Assembly: GCF_024655635.1 (NCBI RefSeq)
Contig: NZ_JANLGI010000009.1
Span: 124,001-188,000 of the forward strand
Source of the DNA: Allobosea sp. 47.2.35
Lineage (GTDB): Bacteria; Pseudomonadota; Alphaproteobacteria; Rhizobiales; Beijerinckiaceae
DNA: 64,000 nt
Reading direction: 5' to 3'
Shown one piece after another: positions 39,265 through 47,332 of the stretch (within the stretch, counting starts at the first letter, position 1; every line of letters starts with the position of its first letter). The translations under genes and the position numbers were made by a program. The notes under the pieces are model-generated. The model did not search any database. It had not been told where the DNA came from and saw nothing but the letters and a program-made list of their open reading frames with translations.

Positions 39265-41561
39265 GCCGGCGCCGCGGCGCCGCGCGCGCGCCACAGATGC
39301 TGGCCGATGACCAGTGCGGCCAGGGCAAAGCCGATCTCGTCGGTGACAGGCAGGGCCATGACGAGCGAGCCGGCGGCTGCCGCCGCCAGCGCGCGCTCCC
39401 AGACCGCCATGTCGCGCTTCATGAAACCGATCGTGGCCGTGCCCCAGAGGAAGATCGCCAGCAGTGCCTTGACGATGATGTAGGCAGCCGCGCTGGTATA
39501 GGCGAAGCCGCTCAGGCCCTGGACCGGCTGCAGCATCAGGGCGGGGTCGTAGACCGCCATGAAGGGGATCACGAAACCGGCCATCGCGATCTTCAAGGCC
39601 TGGAAGCCGATCTTGAAGCCGGATTCCTTGGCGATCGGCGCAGCCGCGAAGGCGGCCAGAGCCACTGGCGGCGTCAGGTCCGCCATGATGCCGAAATAGA
39701 AGACGAACATGTGGCTGACGATCAGCGGCACGCCGAGCTTCAGCAGGATCGGCGCCGCCAGCGAGGAGGTGATGATGTAGTTCGGGATGGTCGGGATGCC
39801 CATGCCGAGGATGAGGCTGACGATCATCGTGAGGATCAGCGCGAGGAACAGCGAATCCCGCCCGACGGCGACCACGGCATTGCCGAAGATCGTGCCGACG
39901 CCGGTAAGCGTCATCGTGCCGATGACGATGCCGACCACGGCACAGGCGACGCCGACCGGGATCGCCTGGCGCGCGCCGTCCGCGAGGGCTTCCCGGCAGG
40001 CTGCGACGGTCTCGGCGCCGCCCTTGCTGAACAGGTTCACGAGGATCAGCGCCGCCACCATCGCGACGATGACGAGGATGCCGTACCAGAAGAAGAGCCC
40101 GCAGAGCAGGCCGAGCCCGACCCAGAACAGGACGCGCACCGCGATCGGGCCGATGCCGAGCGCGAAGGAGCCGCCGAGGATCAGGACCACGGTGAGCGCG
40201 AGGCCGACCGAACCCGAGAAGAGCGGTGTGTAGCCCGCGAAGAGCAGGTAGACCAGCACCGCCAGTGGCAGGATCAGGAACCATTTCTCGGAAAGCGCCT
40301 TGCCGGCGCTCGGCAGGGCCGAGCGCGGCATGCCGACGAGCCCGCGCTTGCCGGCCTCGAGATGCACGGCCAGGAAGGCGGCGGTGTAGTAGAGCACGGC
40401 CGGCACGATCGCCGCCTGGACGACGGCGGCATAGGGCACGTCGATGGTCTCCGCCATGATGAAGGCGACGGCGCCCATCACCGGCGGCATGATCTGGCCG
40501 CCCATCGAGGCCGTCGCCTCGACGCCGCCGGCGAAGGCGGCGCGATAGCCGAAGCGCTTCATCAGCGGAATCGTGAACTGGCCGGTCGAGACGACATTGG
40601 CGACGCCGGAGCCCGAGATCGTGCCCATCAGCGCCGAGGAGAAGACCGCGACCTTGGCCGGGCCGCCGCGGGCGCTGCCGAACAGGCCCATCGCGACATC
40701 GGTGAAGAGCTGGATCATGCCGGCCCGCTCCAGGAAGGAGCCGAACAGGATGAACAGGAAGATGAAGGTGGCCGAGACGCCGGTCGGCGTCGCATAGATG
40801 CCCTCGGTGCCGAAGGACATGTGCTCGATCACCTGCTCCAGCGAATAGCCGCGATGGTTCATCGGCGAGGGCAGGTAGTTGCCGAAGAGGCAATAGGCCA
40901 GGAACAGGCCGGCGACGATCGGCAGCGCAGGGCCCATGAAGCGCCAGCAGATCAGGAAGAGGATGGCGATCGCCGCGATGCCGACGACGAGATCGGCCTG
41001 CGTGACCTCGCCGGCGCGCGCGACCAGGTCCTCGTAGAAGAACCAGTGATAGAGGCCGATGGCGAAGCCGGCGATGGCGAGCGTCCAGGCGAGGGCCGCA
41101 CTGGCGCGCGATTGGCTCTTGTGCTGGGCCAGGAGCCCGCCCGCGACGAGGCAGAGCAGGCCGACATGGAGGGTGCGCAGGATCTGGTTGGGCACCGATC
41201 CGCCGAACCGCGCCAGCAATTCGACCACGACCGCCATCGGGATCCAGGCGAGCAGCATCTCCGCCCAGGGCTTGCCGCGCGCGGCCTGGACGACGATCGC
41301 GACCAGCCAGAGCGCGATCGTGGCGCGCAGCAGGTCGATGATGTCGATGCCGGCGAAGCGGTGATCGAGCGGGATGTTGAAGGCGGTGGCGATCTGGAAG
41401 AGCGAGAAGGCCACCGCGATCCAGAACAGCAGGCGCCCGGGCCAGCCCGGGCCGAAGCCGGGCGGCAGCCCATGCTCGGGATCGACGATCGGCTGCTGCG
41501 TCTCGACGGGCACGCCGCCGGTATCCGGTACGGCCAGGGGCTTATGCTTGTCTTCGCTCAT
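39261..41561 (-). CDS. TRAP transporter permease, fused small and large membrane subunits (TAXI type)
   Basis: 766 residues. The N-terminal part is DctQ-like (4 helices, after a soluble N-terminal 45 residues) and the rest is a DctM-like 12-helix module with GSGVANVVSTGQFTIPLMKRFGYRAAFAGGVEATASMGGQIMPP-type motifs. It imports a solute with Na+ (or H+), fed by the TAXI binding protein encoded upstream. ATG 41561 is preferred over TTG 41585, which sits inside a terminator T run. The substrate is unknown; its neighbours point to an organic acid, nitrile or amino acid derivative. Confidence 0.9.
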   Translation of the reverse strand: MSEDKHKPLAVPDTGGVPVETQQPIVDPEHGLPPGFGPGWPGRLLFWIAVAFSLFQIATAFNIPLDHRFAGIDIIDLLRATIALWLVAIVVQAARGKPWAEMLLAWIPMAVVVELLARFGGSVPNQILRTLHVGLLCLVAGGLLAQHKSQSRASAALAWTLAIAGFAIGLYHWFFYEDLVARAGEVTQADLVVGIAAIAILFLICWRFMGPALPIVAGLFLAYCLFGNYLPSPMNHRGYSLEQVIEHMSFGTEGIYATPTGVSATFIFLFILFGSFLERAGMIQLFTDVAMGLFGSARGGPAKVAVFSSALMGTISGSGVANVVSTGQFTIPLMKRFGYRAAFAGGVEATASMGGQIMPPVMGAVAFIMAETIDVPYAAVVQAAIVPAVLYYTAAFLAVHLEAGKRGLVGMPRSALPSAGKALSEKWFLILPLAVLVYLLFAGYTPLFSGSVGLALTVVLILGGSFALGIGPIAVRVLFWVGLGLLCGLFFWYGILVIVAMVAALILVNLFSKGGAETVAACREALADGARQAIPVGVACAVVGIVIGTMTLTGVGTIFGNAVVAVGRDSLFLALILTMIVSLILGMGIPTIPNYIITSSLAAPILLKLGVPLIVSHMFVFYFGIMADLTPPVALAAFAAAPIAKESGFKIGFQALKIAMAGFVIPFMAVYDPALMLQPVQGLSGFAYTSAAAYIIVKALLAIFLWGTATIGFMKRDMAVWERALAAAAAGSLVMALPVTDEIGFALAALVIGQHLWRARGAAAPA

Positions 41562-41582
41562 GCGCTGGGTCCACCCGCCAGA

Positions 41583-41610
41583 CAAAAAGGCGAGGCCCCG
41601 AGGCCTCGCC
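41583..41610 (-). terminator. Intrinsic terminator between TAXI binding protein and TRAP permease
   Basis: On the minus strand a perfect 9-bp stem GGCGAGGCC / GGCCTCGCC with loop TCGG is followed by TTTTTG. It lies 24 bp past the binding-protein stop and 22 bp before the permease ATG, so partial termination would lower permease expression. Confidence 0.85.
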
Positions 41611-41634
41611 CGTGATCACGGCTCTCCGGACGGT

Positions 41635-42603
41635 TCAGGAACCGACCTTGAGGCCCTTTTCCTTGAAGTACTTGGCGGCGCCGGGATGCAGCGGGATGGG
41701 CATGCCTTCCAGCGCGCTTTCCAGCTTGATCGCCTTGCCGGCTGCATGGGCGGCGGCGAGGTCGCCGAGATTCTCGTACATCGCCTTGGTCATCTGGTAG
41801 ACGAGGTCTTCCTTCACGCCCTCGTGGGTGACGAGGTAGTTCACCACGGCGGCGGTGTGAACGGGCGCGCTCTGGCCGGTATAGGTATTGGCCGGGATCG
41901 TCGCCTTGACGAAGGGGGAGCCGGCCTTGTCGACGGTCGCGGCCGGCACCTCGACGACGGTGATCTCGACGGAGGTCGCGAGGTCGCGCAGCGAGGCGAC
42001 GCCGAGACCGGCCGATTGCAGGGTCGCGTCGAGCTGGCGGTTCTTCATCAATTCGACCGATTCGGCGAAGGGCAGGTACTCGATCTTGCCGAGATCCTTG
42101 TAGGACATCCCGGCGGCGGCGAGGATCGCGCGGGCGTTCAGCTCGGTGCCGGATTTCGGCGCGCCGACCGAGAGGCGCTTGCCCTTGAGATCGGCCAGCG
42201 TCTTGATGCCGCTATCCTTCGAGGCGACGATCTGGACATAGTTCGGATAGATCGCGGTGACGCCGCGCAGCTTCTTCAGCGGTGCCTTGAAGCCGGCTTC
42301 CTCTTCGCCCTTCCAGGCGGCGGCGAGCGAATCGCCGAGGGTGAAAGCGATCTCGCCCTTGCCCTGCTGCAGCAGGACGAGATTTTCGACCGATGCCTTC
42401 GTCGCCTGAACAGTCGGCCGGGTGCCCGGAATCTTCTCGCCGTAGATTTTCGAAAGGGCAACGCCCATCGGATAATACACGCCGGAGGTGCCACCGGTCA
42501 GAACGTTGACGAATTCCTCGGCGCGGGCGGCCGCAGGTGCTACGGCGATGAGGGCGGCGGCGGCAAGGCCGGCGAGGCGGCGGCTGCGGAACAGTGCTTT
42601 CAT
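41635..42603 (-). CDS. TAXI family TRAP transporter solute-binding protein
   Basis: 322 residues with a Sec signal peptide (MKALFRSRRLAGLAAAALIA to ARAEE). The mature start VNVLTGGTSGVYYPMGVALS and the segments GEIAFTLGDSLAAAWKG, LKGKRLSVGAPKSGTELNARAIL are typical of TAXI (Imp-type) binding proteins, some of which bind glutamate or other small acids. ATG 42603 has GGGAG at the right spacing; the ten-codon upstream extension is rejected. It is the first gene of the TAXI-TRAP-DUF1850 unit. Confidence 0.92.
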   Translation of the reverse strand: MKALFRSRRLAGLAAAALIAVAPAAARAEEFVNVLTGGTSGVYYPMGVALSKIYGEKIPGTRPTVQATKASVENLVLLQQGKGEIAFTLGDSLAAAWKGEEEAGFKAPLKKLRGVTAIYPNYVQIVASKDSGIKTLADLKGKRLSVGAPKSGTELNARAILAAAGMSYKDLGKIEYLPFAESVELMKNRQLDATLQSAGLGVASLRDLATSVEITVVEVPAATVDKAGSPFVKATIPANTYTGQSAPVHTAAVVNYLVTHEGVKEDLVYQMTKAMYENLGDLAAAHAAGKAIKLESALEGMPIPLHPGAAKYFKEKGLKVGS

Positions 42604-42825
42604 GACGTCTCCCTGAGGGTCGCTCCGGCTCATGCGGCCGGTTGATCGGGTTTTTTAGAGCACGCTGAACCCGAAAGGGAAAGCATTCGACGAAAGGGGG
42701 CCCTTCGCCTTTAGCCGAAAGAACGGACTGGTTTCGCCATGATTGGCTGCATATCTCCGGTTTCGCACGATAGCCGCCACAGGCCGGCAGACCGGGCATC
42801 CGAGCAACGAGCGATCAGGAACGAC

Positions 42826-44460
42826 ATGCACGACCGTGCCGAGCAGGGTAGCAGCCAGGGGCTCCGCCTCGACCGACGAACTCTTCTCGCAGGTGCGGGT
42901 GCGACGGCGACGCTCGCCGCGCTCGGCTTCGCGCCGGACGCGTTGGCGCAGCAAGGGCTCAAGCTCGGCGACAGCGGGGATTTCACCTTCGAGGCGCTGA
43001 AGGCGAAGGCGAAGGAGATGGCGGCCAAGCCCTACTCGGCGCCGCCGAGCCCACGGCCCGAGGTCATGCAGCGGATCGACTACGATGCCCACGGCAAGAT
43101 CCGGTTCAAGCCGGAAGCCGCGCTCTGGGCGGATGGGCCTTCGCCCTGGCCAGTGACCTTCTTCCACCTCGGTCGCTTCTTCCAGAAGCCGGTCAGGATG
43201 CATGTCGTCGAGGCCGGCAAGGCGCGCGAGATCGTCTACGATCCCAGCTATTTTGAGATGCCCGCCAATTCTCCGGCACGCGACCTGCCGGCCGGAGCGG
43301 GTTTCGCCGGCTTCCGCCTGCAGGAGAGCCGCAGCGGCCATCCCGGCCGCGATGGCGGGGCGCTCGACTGGAAGACCAATGACTGGGTCGCCTTCCTCGG
43401 CGCCTCCTATTTTCGCGCCATCGGCGAACTCTACCAGTATGGCCTGTCGGCGCGCGGTGTCGCGATCGATCCGGCTGTCTCCGGCAAGCTGGAGGAGTTC
43501 CCGGACTTCACCCATATCTGGCTGGAGACGCCGCAGGCAGGCGCCGAGCATGTCGTGGTCTACGCGCTGCTCTCGGGGCCGAGCGTGGCTGGCGCCTATC
43601 GCTTCCGCATGCATCGTGGCAAGGGCGTGACCATGGAGATCGAGACCGCGCTGCATCTGCGCAAGGACGTCTCGCGGCTCGGCATCACGCCGCTGACCTC
43701 GATGTTCTGGTATTCCGAGACCGCCAAGCAGACGGCGATCGACTGGCGCCCCGAGGTGCATGATTCCGACGGGCTCGCGCTCTGGACCGGACCGGGCGAG
43801 CGCGCCTGGCGCCCCCTCAACAATCCGCCGCACACCATGGCCTCGGCCTTCGTCGACAATGATCCGCGCGGCTTCGGATTGATGCAGCGCGACCGCGAGG
43901 CCGGGCATTACCTTGACGGGGTGCATTACGAGCGCCGCCCGAGCCTCTGGGTCGAGACCGATGGGCAGTGGGGCAAGGGCTCCGTCCAGCTTGTCGAGAT
44001 CCCCACCGACGACGAGATCCACGACAACATCGTCGCGATGTGGGTGCCCGAAGGTCCCGCGAAGGCCGGAAACGCCTATAATTTCCGCTACAAGCTGCAC
44101 TGGCTTGCCGATGAACCTTTCCCGACGCAACTCGGCCGGGTCGTCGCCACGCGACTGGGCAATGGCGGCCAGCCGGGAACGACGCGGCCGCGGGGCGTGC
44201 GGAAGTTCATGGTCGAGTTTCTGGGACCGGCTCTGGAAGCGATCCCCTTCGGCGTGAAGCCCGAGGTGGTGCTGTCGACCTCGCGCGGCAGCTTCTCCTA
44301 TGTCTTGACGGAAGCGGTGCCGGACGATGTACCCGGCCATTGGCGCGCCCAGTTCGACCTCACCGTGGGCGGCGTCGAGCCGGTCGAGATGCGCTGCTAC
44401 CTCAAGGCGGGCGATACCGTGCTGACCGAGACCTGGCTTTATCAGTACCTGCCATTCTGA
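42826..44460 (+). CDS. opgD: Periplasmic glucan biosynthesis protein, OpgD/OpgG (MdoD) type
   Basis: 544 residues. A twin-arginine signal (LDRRTLLAGAGATATLAALG ending at ALAQQ) favours OpgD over Sec-exported OpgG. The mature protein begins with the OpgG/D fold: FEALKAKAKEMAAKPY, YDAHGKIRF, FHLGRFFQKPV, FLGASYFRAIGE and EIPTDDEIHDNIVAMWVP are family landmarks. It shapes the backbone or branching of osmoregulated periplasmic glucans. Start: ATG 42826 with AGGA upstream; a longer frame from 42739 adds an unlikely 29 residues. An NdvA-like glucan exporter lies 5 kb downstream. Confidence 0.9.
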   Translation: MHDRAEQGSSQGLRLDRRTLLAGAGATATLAALGFAPDALAQQGLKLGDSGDFTFEALKAKAKEMAAKPYSAPPSPRPEVMQRIDYDAHGKIRFKPEAALWADGPSPWPVTFFHLGRFFQKPVRMHVVEAGKAREIVYDPSYFEMPANSPARDLPAGAGFAGFRLQESRSGHPGRDGGALDWKTNDWVAFLGASYFRAIGELYQYGLSARGVAIDPAVSGKLEEFPDFTHIWLETPQAGAEHVVVYALLSGPSVAGAYRFRMHRGKGVTMEIETALHLRKDVSRLGITPLTSMFWYSETAKQTAIDWRPEVHDSDGLALWTGPGERAWRPLNNPPHTMASAFVDNDPRGFGLMQRDREAGHYLDGVHYERRPSLWVETDGQWGKGSVQLVEIPTDDEIHDNIVAMWVPEGPAKAGNAYNFRYKLHWLADEPFPTQLGRVVATRLGNGGQPGTTRPRGVRKFMVEFLGPALEAIPFGVKPEVVLSTSRGSFSYVLTEAVPDDVPGHWRAQFDLTVGGVEPVEMRCYLKAGDTVLTETWLYQYLPF

Positions 44461-44500
44461 GCGGGGACGGCTAGCGGAATCGTCTTGCTCCGGCACGAGC

Positions 44501-44518
44501 GTAACATTATATCGTTTC
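44501..44518 (+). promoter_or_regulatory. Zur-box-like palindrome ahead of the zinc uptake genes
   Basis: GTAACATTATATCGTTTC lies 2 bp upstream of the small His-rich ORF and matches the box at 46313-46330 in 14 of 18 positions. It resembles the AT-centred palindromes (GTTATA cores) bound by Zur in alphaproteobacteria. Repression in zinc-replete cells is expected. Confidence 0.7.
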
Positions 44519-44520
44519 TC

Positions 44521-44670
44521 ATGGCTCACGCGCACGCCCATCATACGCATCGCGCCGCCTCGGAAGCTCCGGGGTGGTCGCTGTTGCGTCTGTCTGCGGG
44601 CACGCGCGTGGGATTGGCCGCTGCCGTCGTCGCGCTGCTCTGGCTGGCGACTTTGGCCGTGATCCTGTGA
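44521..44670 (+). CDS. Small His-rich single-helix membrane peptide, zinc operon leader gene
   Basis: 49 residues. The N-terminus MAHAHAHHTHRAA carries five His in eleven residues, followed by one hydrophobic helix (GLAAAVVALLWLATLAVIL) at the C-terminus. It starts 2 bp after a Zur-like box and ends 10 bp before znuC. The composition suggests a metal-binding tail on a membrane anchor. An upstream in-frame start (44485) would remove the box from the leader and is disfavoured. No family name is known to me; coding status is supported by operon position and composition. Confidence 0.65.
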   Translation: MAHAHAHHTHRAASEAPGWSLLRLSAGTRVGLAAAVVALLWLATLAVIL

Positions 44671-44680
44671 GGTTGCGTTG

Positions 44681-45415
44681 ATGTCCGCCATCCGCCTGAC
44701 CGACCTGACGCTGGGCTATGACCGCCATCCGGCGGTGCATCACCTCTCCGGCGAAATCGCGGCGGGGAGCCTGACCGCCATCGTCGGGCCGAACGGCGCC
44801 GGCAAGTCGACCCTGCTCAAGGGCATTGCCGGCGCGCTCGCCCCGCTCTCCGGTGGCGTTGCGCTCGCCAAGGGCAAGCGGCTCGCTTATCTCCCGCAAT
44901 CGGCTGATCTTGACCGCTCGTTCCCGATCCATGTCTACGATCTCGTCGCCATGGGCTTGTGGAATCGGGCCGGCATCTTCGGTCGGATCGGCGCGGGCGC
45001 CGCCCACAAGATCGAGCACGCCATCGCGGCCGTTGGGCTAACCGGTTTCGAGCGCCGGCCGATCGGTACGCTCTCCGGCGGGCAGATGCAGCGGGCCTTG
45101 TTCGCACGACTCCTGCTGCAAGATGCCGACGTGATCCTGCTCGACGAGCCTTTCACCGCAATCGATGCGCGCACGACGGCCGACCTGCTCGAACTCGTCC
45201 GGCGCTGGCATGGCGAGAGCCGGACCGTCGTCGCGGTACTGCACGATATCGAGACGGTGCGGCAGGCCTTCCCGCAGACATTGCTGCTGGCGCGCGAAGC
45301 CGTGGCCTGGGGCGAGACCGCGACCGTGCTGACGCCCGAGAACCTGCTGAAGGCGCGGCGCATGGTCGAGGCCTTCGACAGCCACGCCGCTCCCTGCCAG
45401 CGCGACGCCGCCTGA
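44681..45415 (+). CDS. znuC: Zinc ABC transporter ATP-binding protein
   Basis: 244 residues. Walker A VGPNGAGKSTLLKG, Q-loop in LAYLPQSADLDRSFPI, signature LSGGQMQRALFARLLLQ, Walker B VILLDEPFTAID and switch His in VVAVLHDIETV. It belongs to the metal-type (ZnuC/MntB/AztA) ABC ATPases. ATG 44681 is chosen over the adjacent TTG. It is followed 22 bp later by the permease gene; the zinc assignment comes from Zur-like boxes and the COG0523 neighbour. Confidence 0.92.
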   Translation: MSAIRLTDLTLGYDRHPAVHHLSGEIAAGSLTAIVGPNGAGKSTLLKGIAGALAPLSGGVALAKGKRLAYLPQSADLDRSFPIHVYDLVAMGLWNRAGIFGRIGAGAAHKIEHAIAAVGLTGFERRPIGTLSGGQMQRALFARLLLQDADVILLDEPFTAIDARTTADLLELVRRWHGESRTVVAVLHDIETVRQAFPQTLLLAREAVAWGETATVLTPENLLKARRMVEAFDSHAAPCQRDAA

Positions 45416-45437
45416 TCCGCCCAGCCAGGCCAAGCCG

Positions 45438-46313
45438 ATGCTCTACGACCTTCTCATCGGCCCCTTCGCCGAATTCGACTTCATGCGCCGCGCCCTCGTC
45501 GGCGTGGTGGCGTTGTCTGTCTCAGGTGCGCCGATCGGCGTCTTCCTGATGCTCAGGCGCATGAGCCTGACCGGCGACGCCATGGCGCATGCGATCCTGC
45601 CCGGCGCGGCGCTGGGTTATCTCGTCGCTGGCTTCTCCCTGCCGGCGATGACGATCGGCGGGCTAGCGGCCGGCTTCGCCGTGGCGCTGGCGGCTGGTGC
45701 CGTGGCGCGCGCGACGGTGCTGAAGGAGGATGCTTCGCTTGCTGCCTTCTACCTGATCTCGCTGGCGCTTGGGGTCACCATCGTCTCGCTCAGGGGCTCG
45801 GCGATCGACCTGCTGCATGTGCTCTTCGGTAATGTTCTGGCGCTCGACGATCAGGTCCTGATCCTGCTCGCGGGCGTCGCGACGGTATCGTTGCTATCGC
45901 TGGCGGCGCTTTATCGGCCATTGGTGCTGGAATGCGTCGATCCCGGCTTCCTGCGCTCGGTCAGCCGCTCCGGTGGGTTCGTTCACCTGACTTTCCTGGC
46001 GCTCGTCGTGCTCAACCTCGTGGCCGGGTTCCATGCGCTGGGGACCTTGCTGGCTGTGGGCATGATGATGCTGCCGGCTGCCGCCGCGCGTTTCTGGACG
46101 GCGGATATCACGCGGCTCCTTCTGCTCGCGGCCGGTTTCGGCATGGTCTCGGGCTATACCGGGCTCGTCCTGTCCTATGCGGCGGGGTCGAGCCTGCCGG
46201 CGGGTCCGTCGATTATCCTTGCTGCGGGAGCGATCTATATCGGCTCGCTCCTGTTCGGCTCGCAGGACGGGCTTGCGCGTCGCCTCTTGCCTCGCGCCCA
46301 TCTCCAACGATAG
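45438..46313 (+). CDS. znuB: Zinc ABC transporter permease
   Basis: 291 residues, about eight membrane helices of the ABC-3 (metal) permease family: RRMSLTGDAMAHAILPGAALGYL (cytoplasmic coupling loop), KEDASLAAFYLISLALGV, LHVLFGNVLALDDQVLILL and GFHALGTLLAVGMMMLPAAAARFW. It forms the transmembrane channel for periplasmic Zn2+ delivered by ZnuA. Its stop codon touches the second Zur-like box, which probably drives znuA separately. Confidence 0.93.
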   Translation: MLYDLLIGPFAEFDFMRRALVGVVALSVSGAPIGVFLMLRRMSLTGDAMAHAILPGAALGYLVAGFSLPAMTIGGLAAGFAVALAAGAVARATVLKEDASLAAFYLISLALGVTIVSLRGSAIDLLHVLFGNVLALDDQVLILLAGVATVSLLSLAALYRPLVLECVDPGFLRSVSRSGGFVHLTFLALVVLNLVAGFHALGTLLAVGMMMLPAAAARFWTADITRLLLLAAGFGMVSGYTGLVLSYAAGSSLPAGPSIILAAGAIYIGSLLFGSQDGLARRLLPRAHLQR

Positions 46314-46330
46314 AAACGTTATATCGTTTC
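46313..46330 (+). promoter_or_regulatory. Zur-box-like palindrome ahead of znuA
   Basis: GAAACGTTATATCGTTTC has perfect 6-bp arms GAAACG / CGTTTC around TTATAT, 17 bp upstream of the znuA ATG. It matches the box at 44501-44518. Confidence 0.75.
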
Positions 46331-46347
46331 ATTTCTTGGAGTCGTTC

Positions 46348-47289
46348 ATGCCCAATCGTCGCGCCCTCGTCGCCGGCCTTGCTTTCGGGCTCGCCATGGC
46401 TGCCGCGCCGCTCGGTGCCTTCGCTCAGGAGAAGCTGCCGGTGGTGGCGAGCTTCTCGATCCTTGGCGATTTCGCCCGGCAGATCGGCGGGGACCGCATC
46501 AGCGTGACCACGCTGGTCGGCCCTGACGGCGACGCGCATGTCTATTCCCCGACGCCGGCCGATGCGAAGGCGATGGCCGCGGCCAAGCTCGTGCTCGTCA
46601 ACGGGCTGCACTTCGAGGGCTGGCTACCGCGTCTCGTGAAATCCTCGGGCACCAAGGCCACCATGGCCACGGCAACAAAGGGCATCACGGCCCTGGAAGC
46701 CGATGACGACCATGACGACAAGGGCAAGGGCGGCCACACGCATGCCCATGGTCATGACGATCCGCATGCCTGGCAAAGCGTCGCCAATGCGAAGATCTAT
46801 GTTGCGAATATCAGGGATGCGCTGAGCGCGACCGATCCGGCGGGCAAGGCAAGCTACGAGGCCAATGCCGCGGCCTATCTGGCCGAACTCGACAAGCTCG
46901 AAGGCGAGGTGAAGGCGGCGGTCGCACGCATTCCGGCGCAGCGGCGCAAGGCAATCACCACCCATGACGCCTTCGGCTATTTCGTGAAGGCCTATGGCAT
47001 CGATTTCGTGGCGCCACAGGGCGTCTCGACCGAGGCCGAGGCTTCCGCCAGGGACGTCGCTCGCATCATCCGGCAGGTGAAAGCGCAGAAGATTCCGGCC
47101 GTCTTCCTCGAAAACGTCACCAATCCCCGCCTTGTCGAGCAGATCGCGCGCGAGAGCGGCGCCAAGGTCGGCGGCCGGCTCTATTCGGATGCGCTCTCGG
47201 CCGAGACTGGCCCGGCGGGGACTTACATCCGGATGATGAAGCACAATATAAGCGAGATCGAAAAGGCGCTGACCGCCGGCCCGGCCTGA
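46348..47289 (+). CDS. znuA: Zinc ABC transporter substrate-binding protein
   Basis: 313 residues with a signal peptide (MPNRRALVAGLAFGLAMAAA to GAFAQ). Cluster A-I fold with metal ligands H64 (DAHVYSP), H140 (DDPHAW), H near 200 (TTHDAFGYF) and an acidic residue near the end. A His/Asp-rich loop at about 119-140 (DDDHDDKGKGGHTHAHGHDD) is characteristic of zinc-specific ZnuA/AztC proteins and absent from manganese binders. It collects periplasmic Zn2+ for ZnuBC. A private Zur-like box precedes it. Confidence 0.94.
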   Translation: MPNRRALVAGLAFGLAMAAAPLGAFAQEKLPVVASFSILGDFARQIGGDRISVTTLVGPDGDAHVYSPTPADAKAMAAAKLVLVNGLHFEGWLPRLVKSSGTKATMATATKGITALEADDDHDDKGKGGHTHAHGHDDPHAWQSVANAKIYVANIRDALSATDPAGKASYEANAAAYLAELDKLEGEVKAAVARIPAQRRKAITTHDAFGYFVKAYGIDFVAPQGVSTEAEASARDVARIIRQVKAQKIPAVFLENVTNPRLVEQIARESGAKVGGRLYSDALSAETGPAGTYIRMMKHNISEIEKALTAGPA

Positions 47290-47332
47290 CCGGGCGGTGT
47301 CCTCCTCGCGTCGCAGTCATTCAGGTCAAGCC

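Noticed and set aside
39265..40893. Very long DUF1850 frame covering part of the TRAP permease
   Set aside because: The upstream portion is an Arg-rich shadow of the permease gene; the DUF1850 protein begins at 39264.
39297..41615. 772-codon plus-strand ORF opposite the TRAP permease
   Set aside because: Extremely charged, low-complexity (Asp, Arg, His, Gln) shadow of a membrane-protein gene; no domain and no ribosome site.
42655..42720. AGAGCACGCTGAACCCGAAAGGG segment upstream of opgD, looked at as another copy of the extragenic palindromes
   Set aside because: Only a fragment of the family motif is present and the arms do not pair well; a decayed copy cannot be separated from chance.
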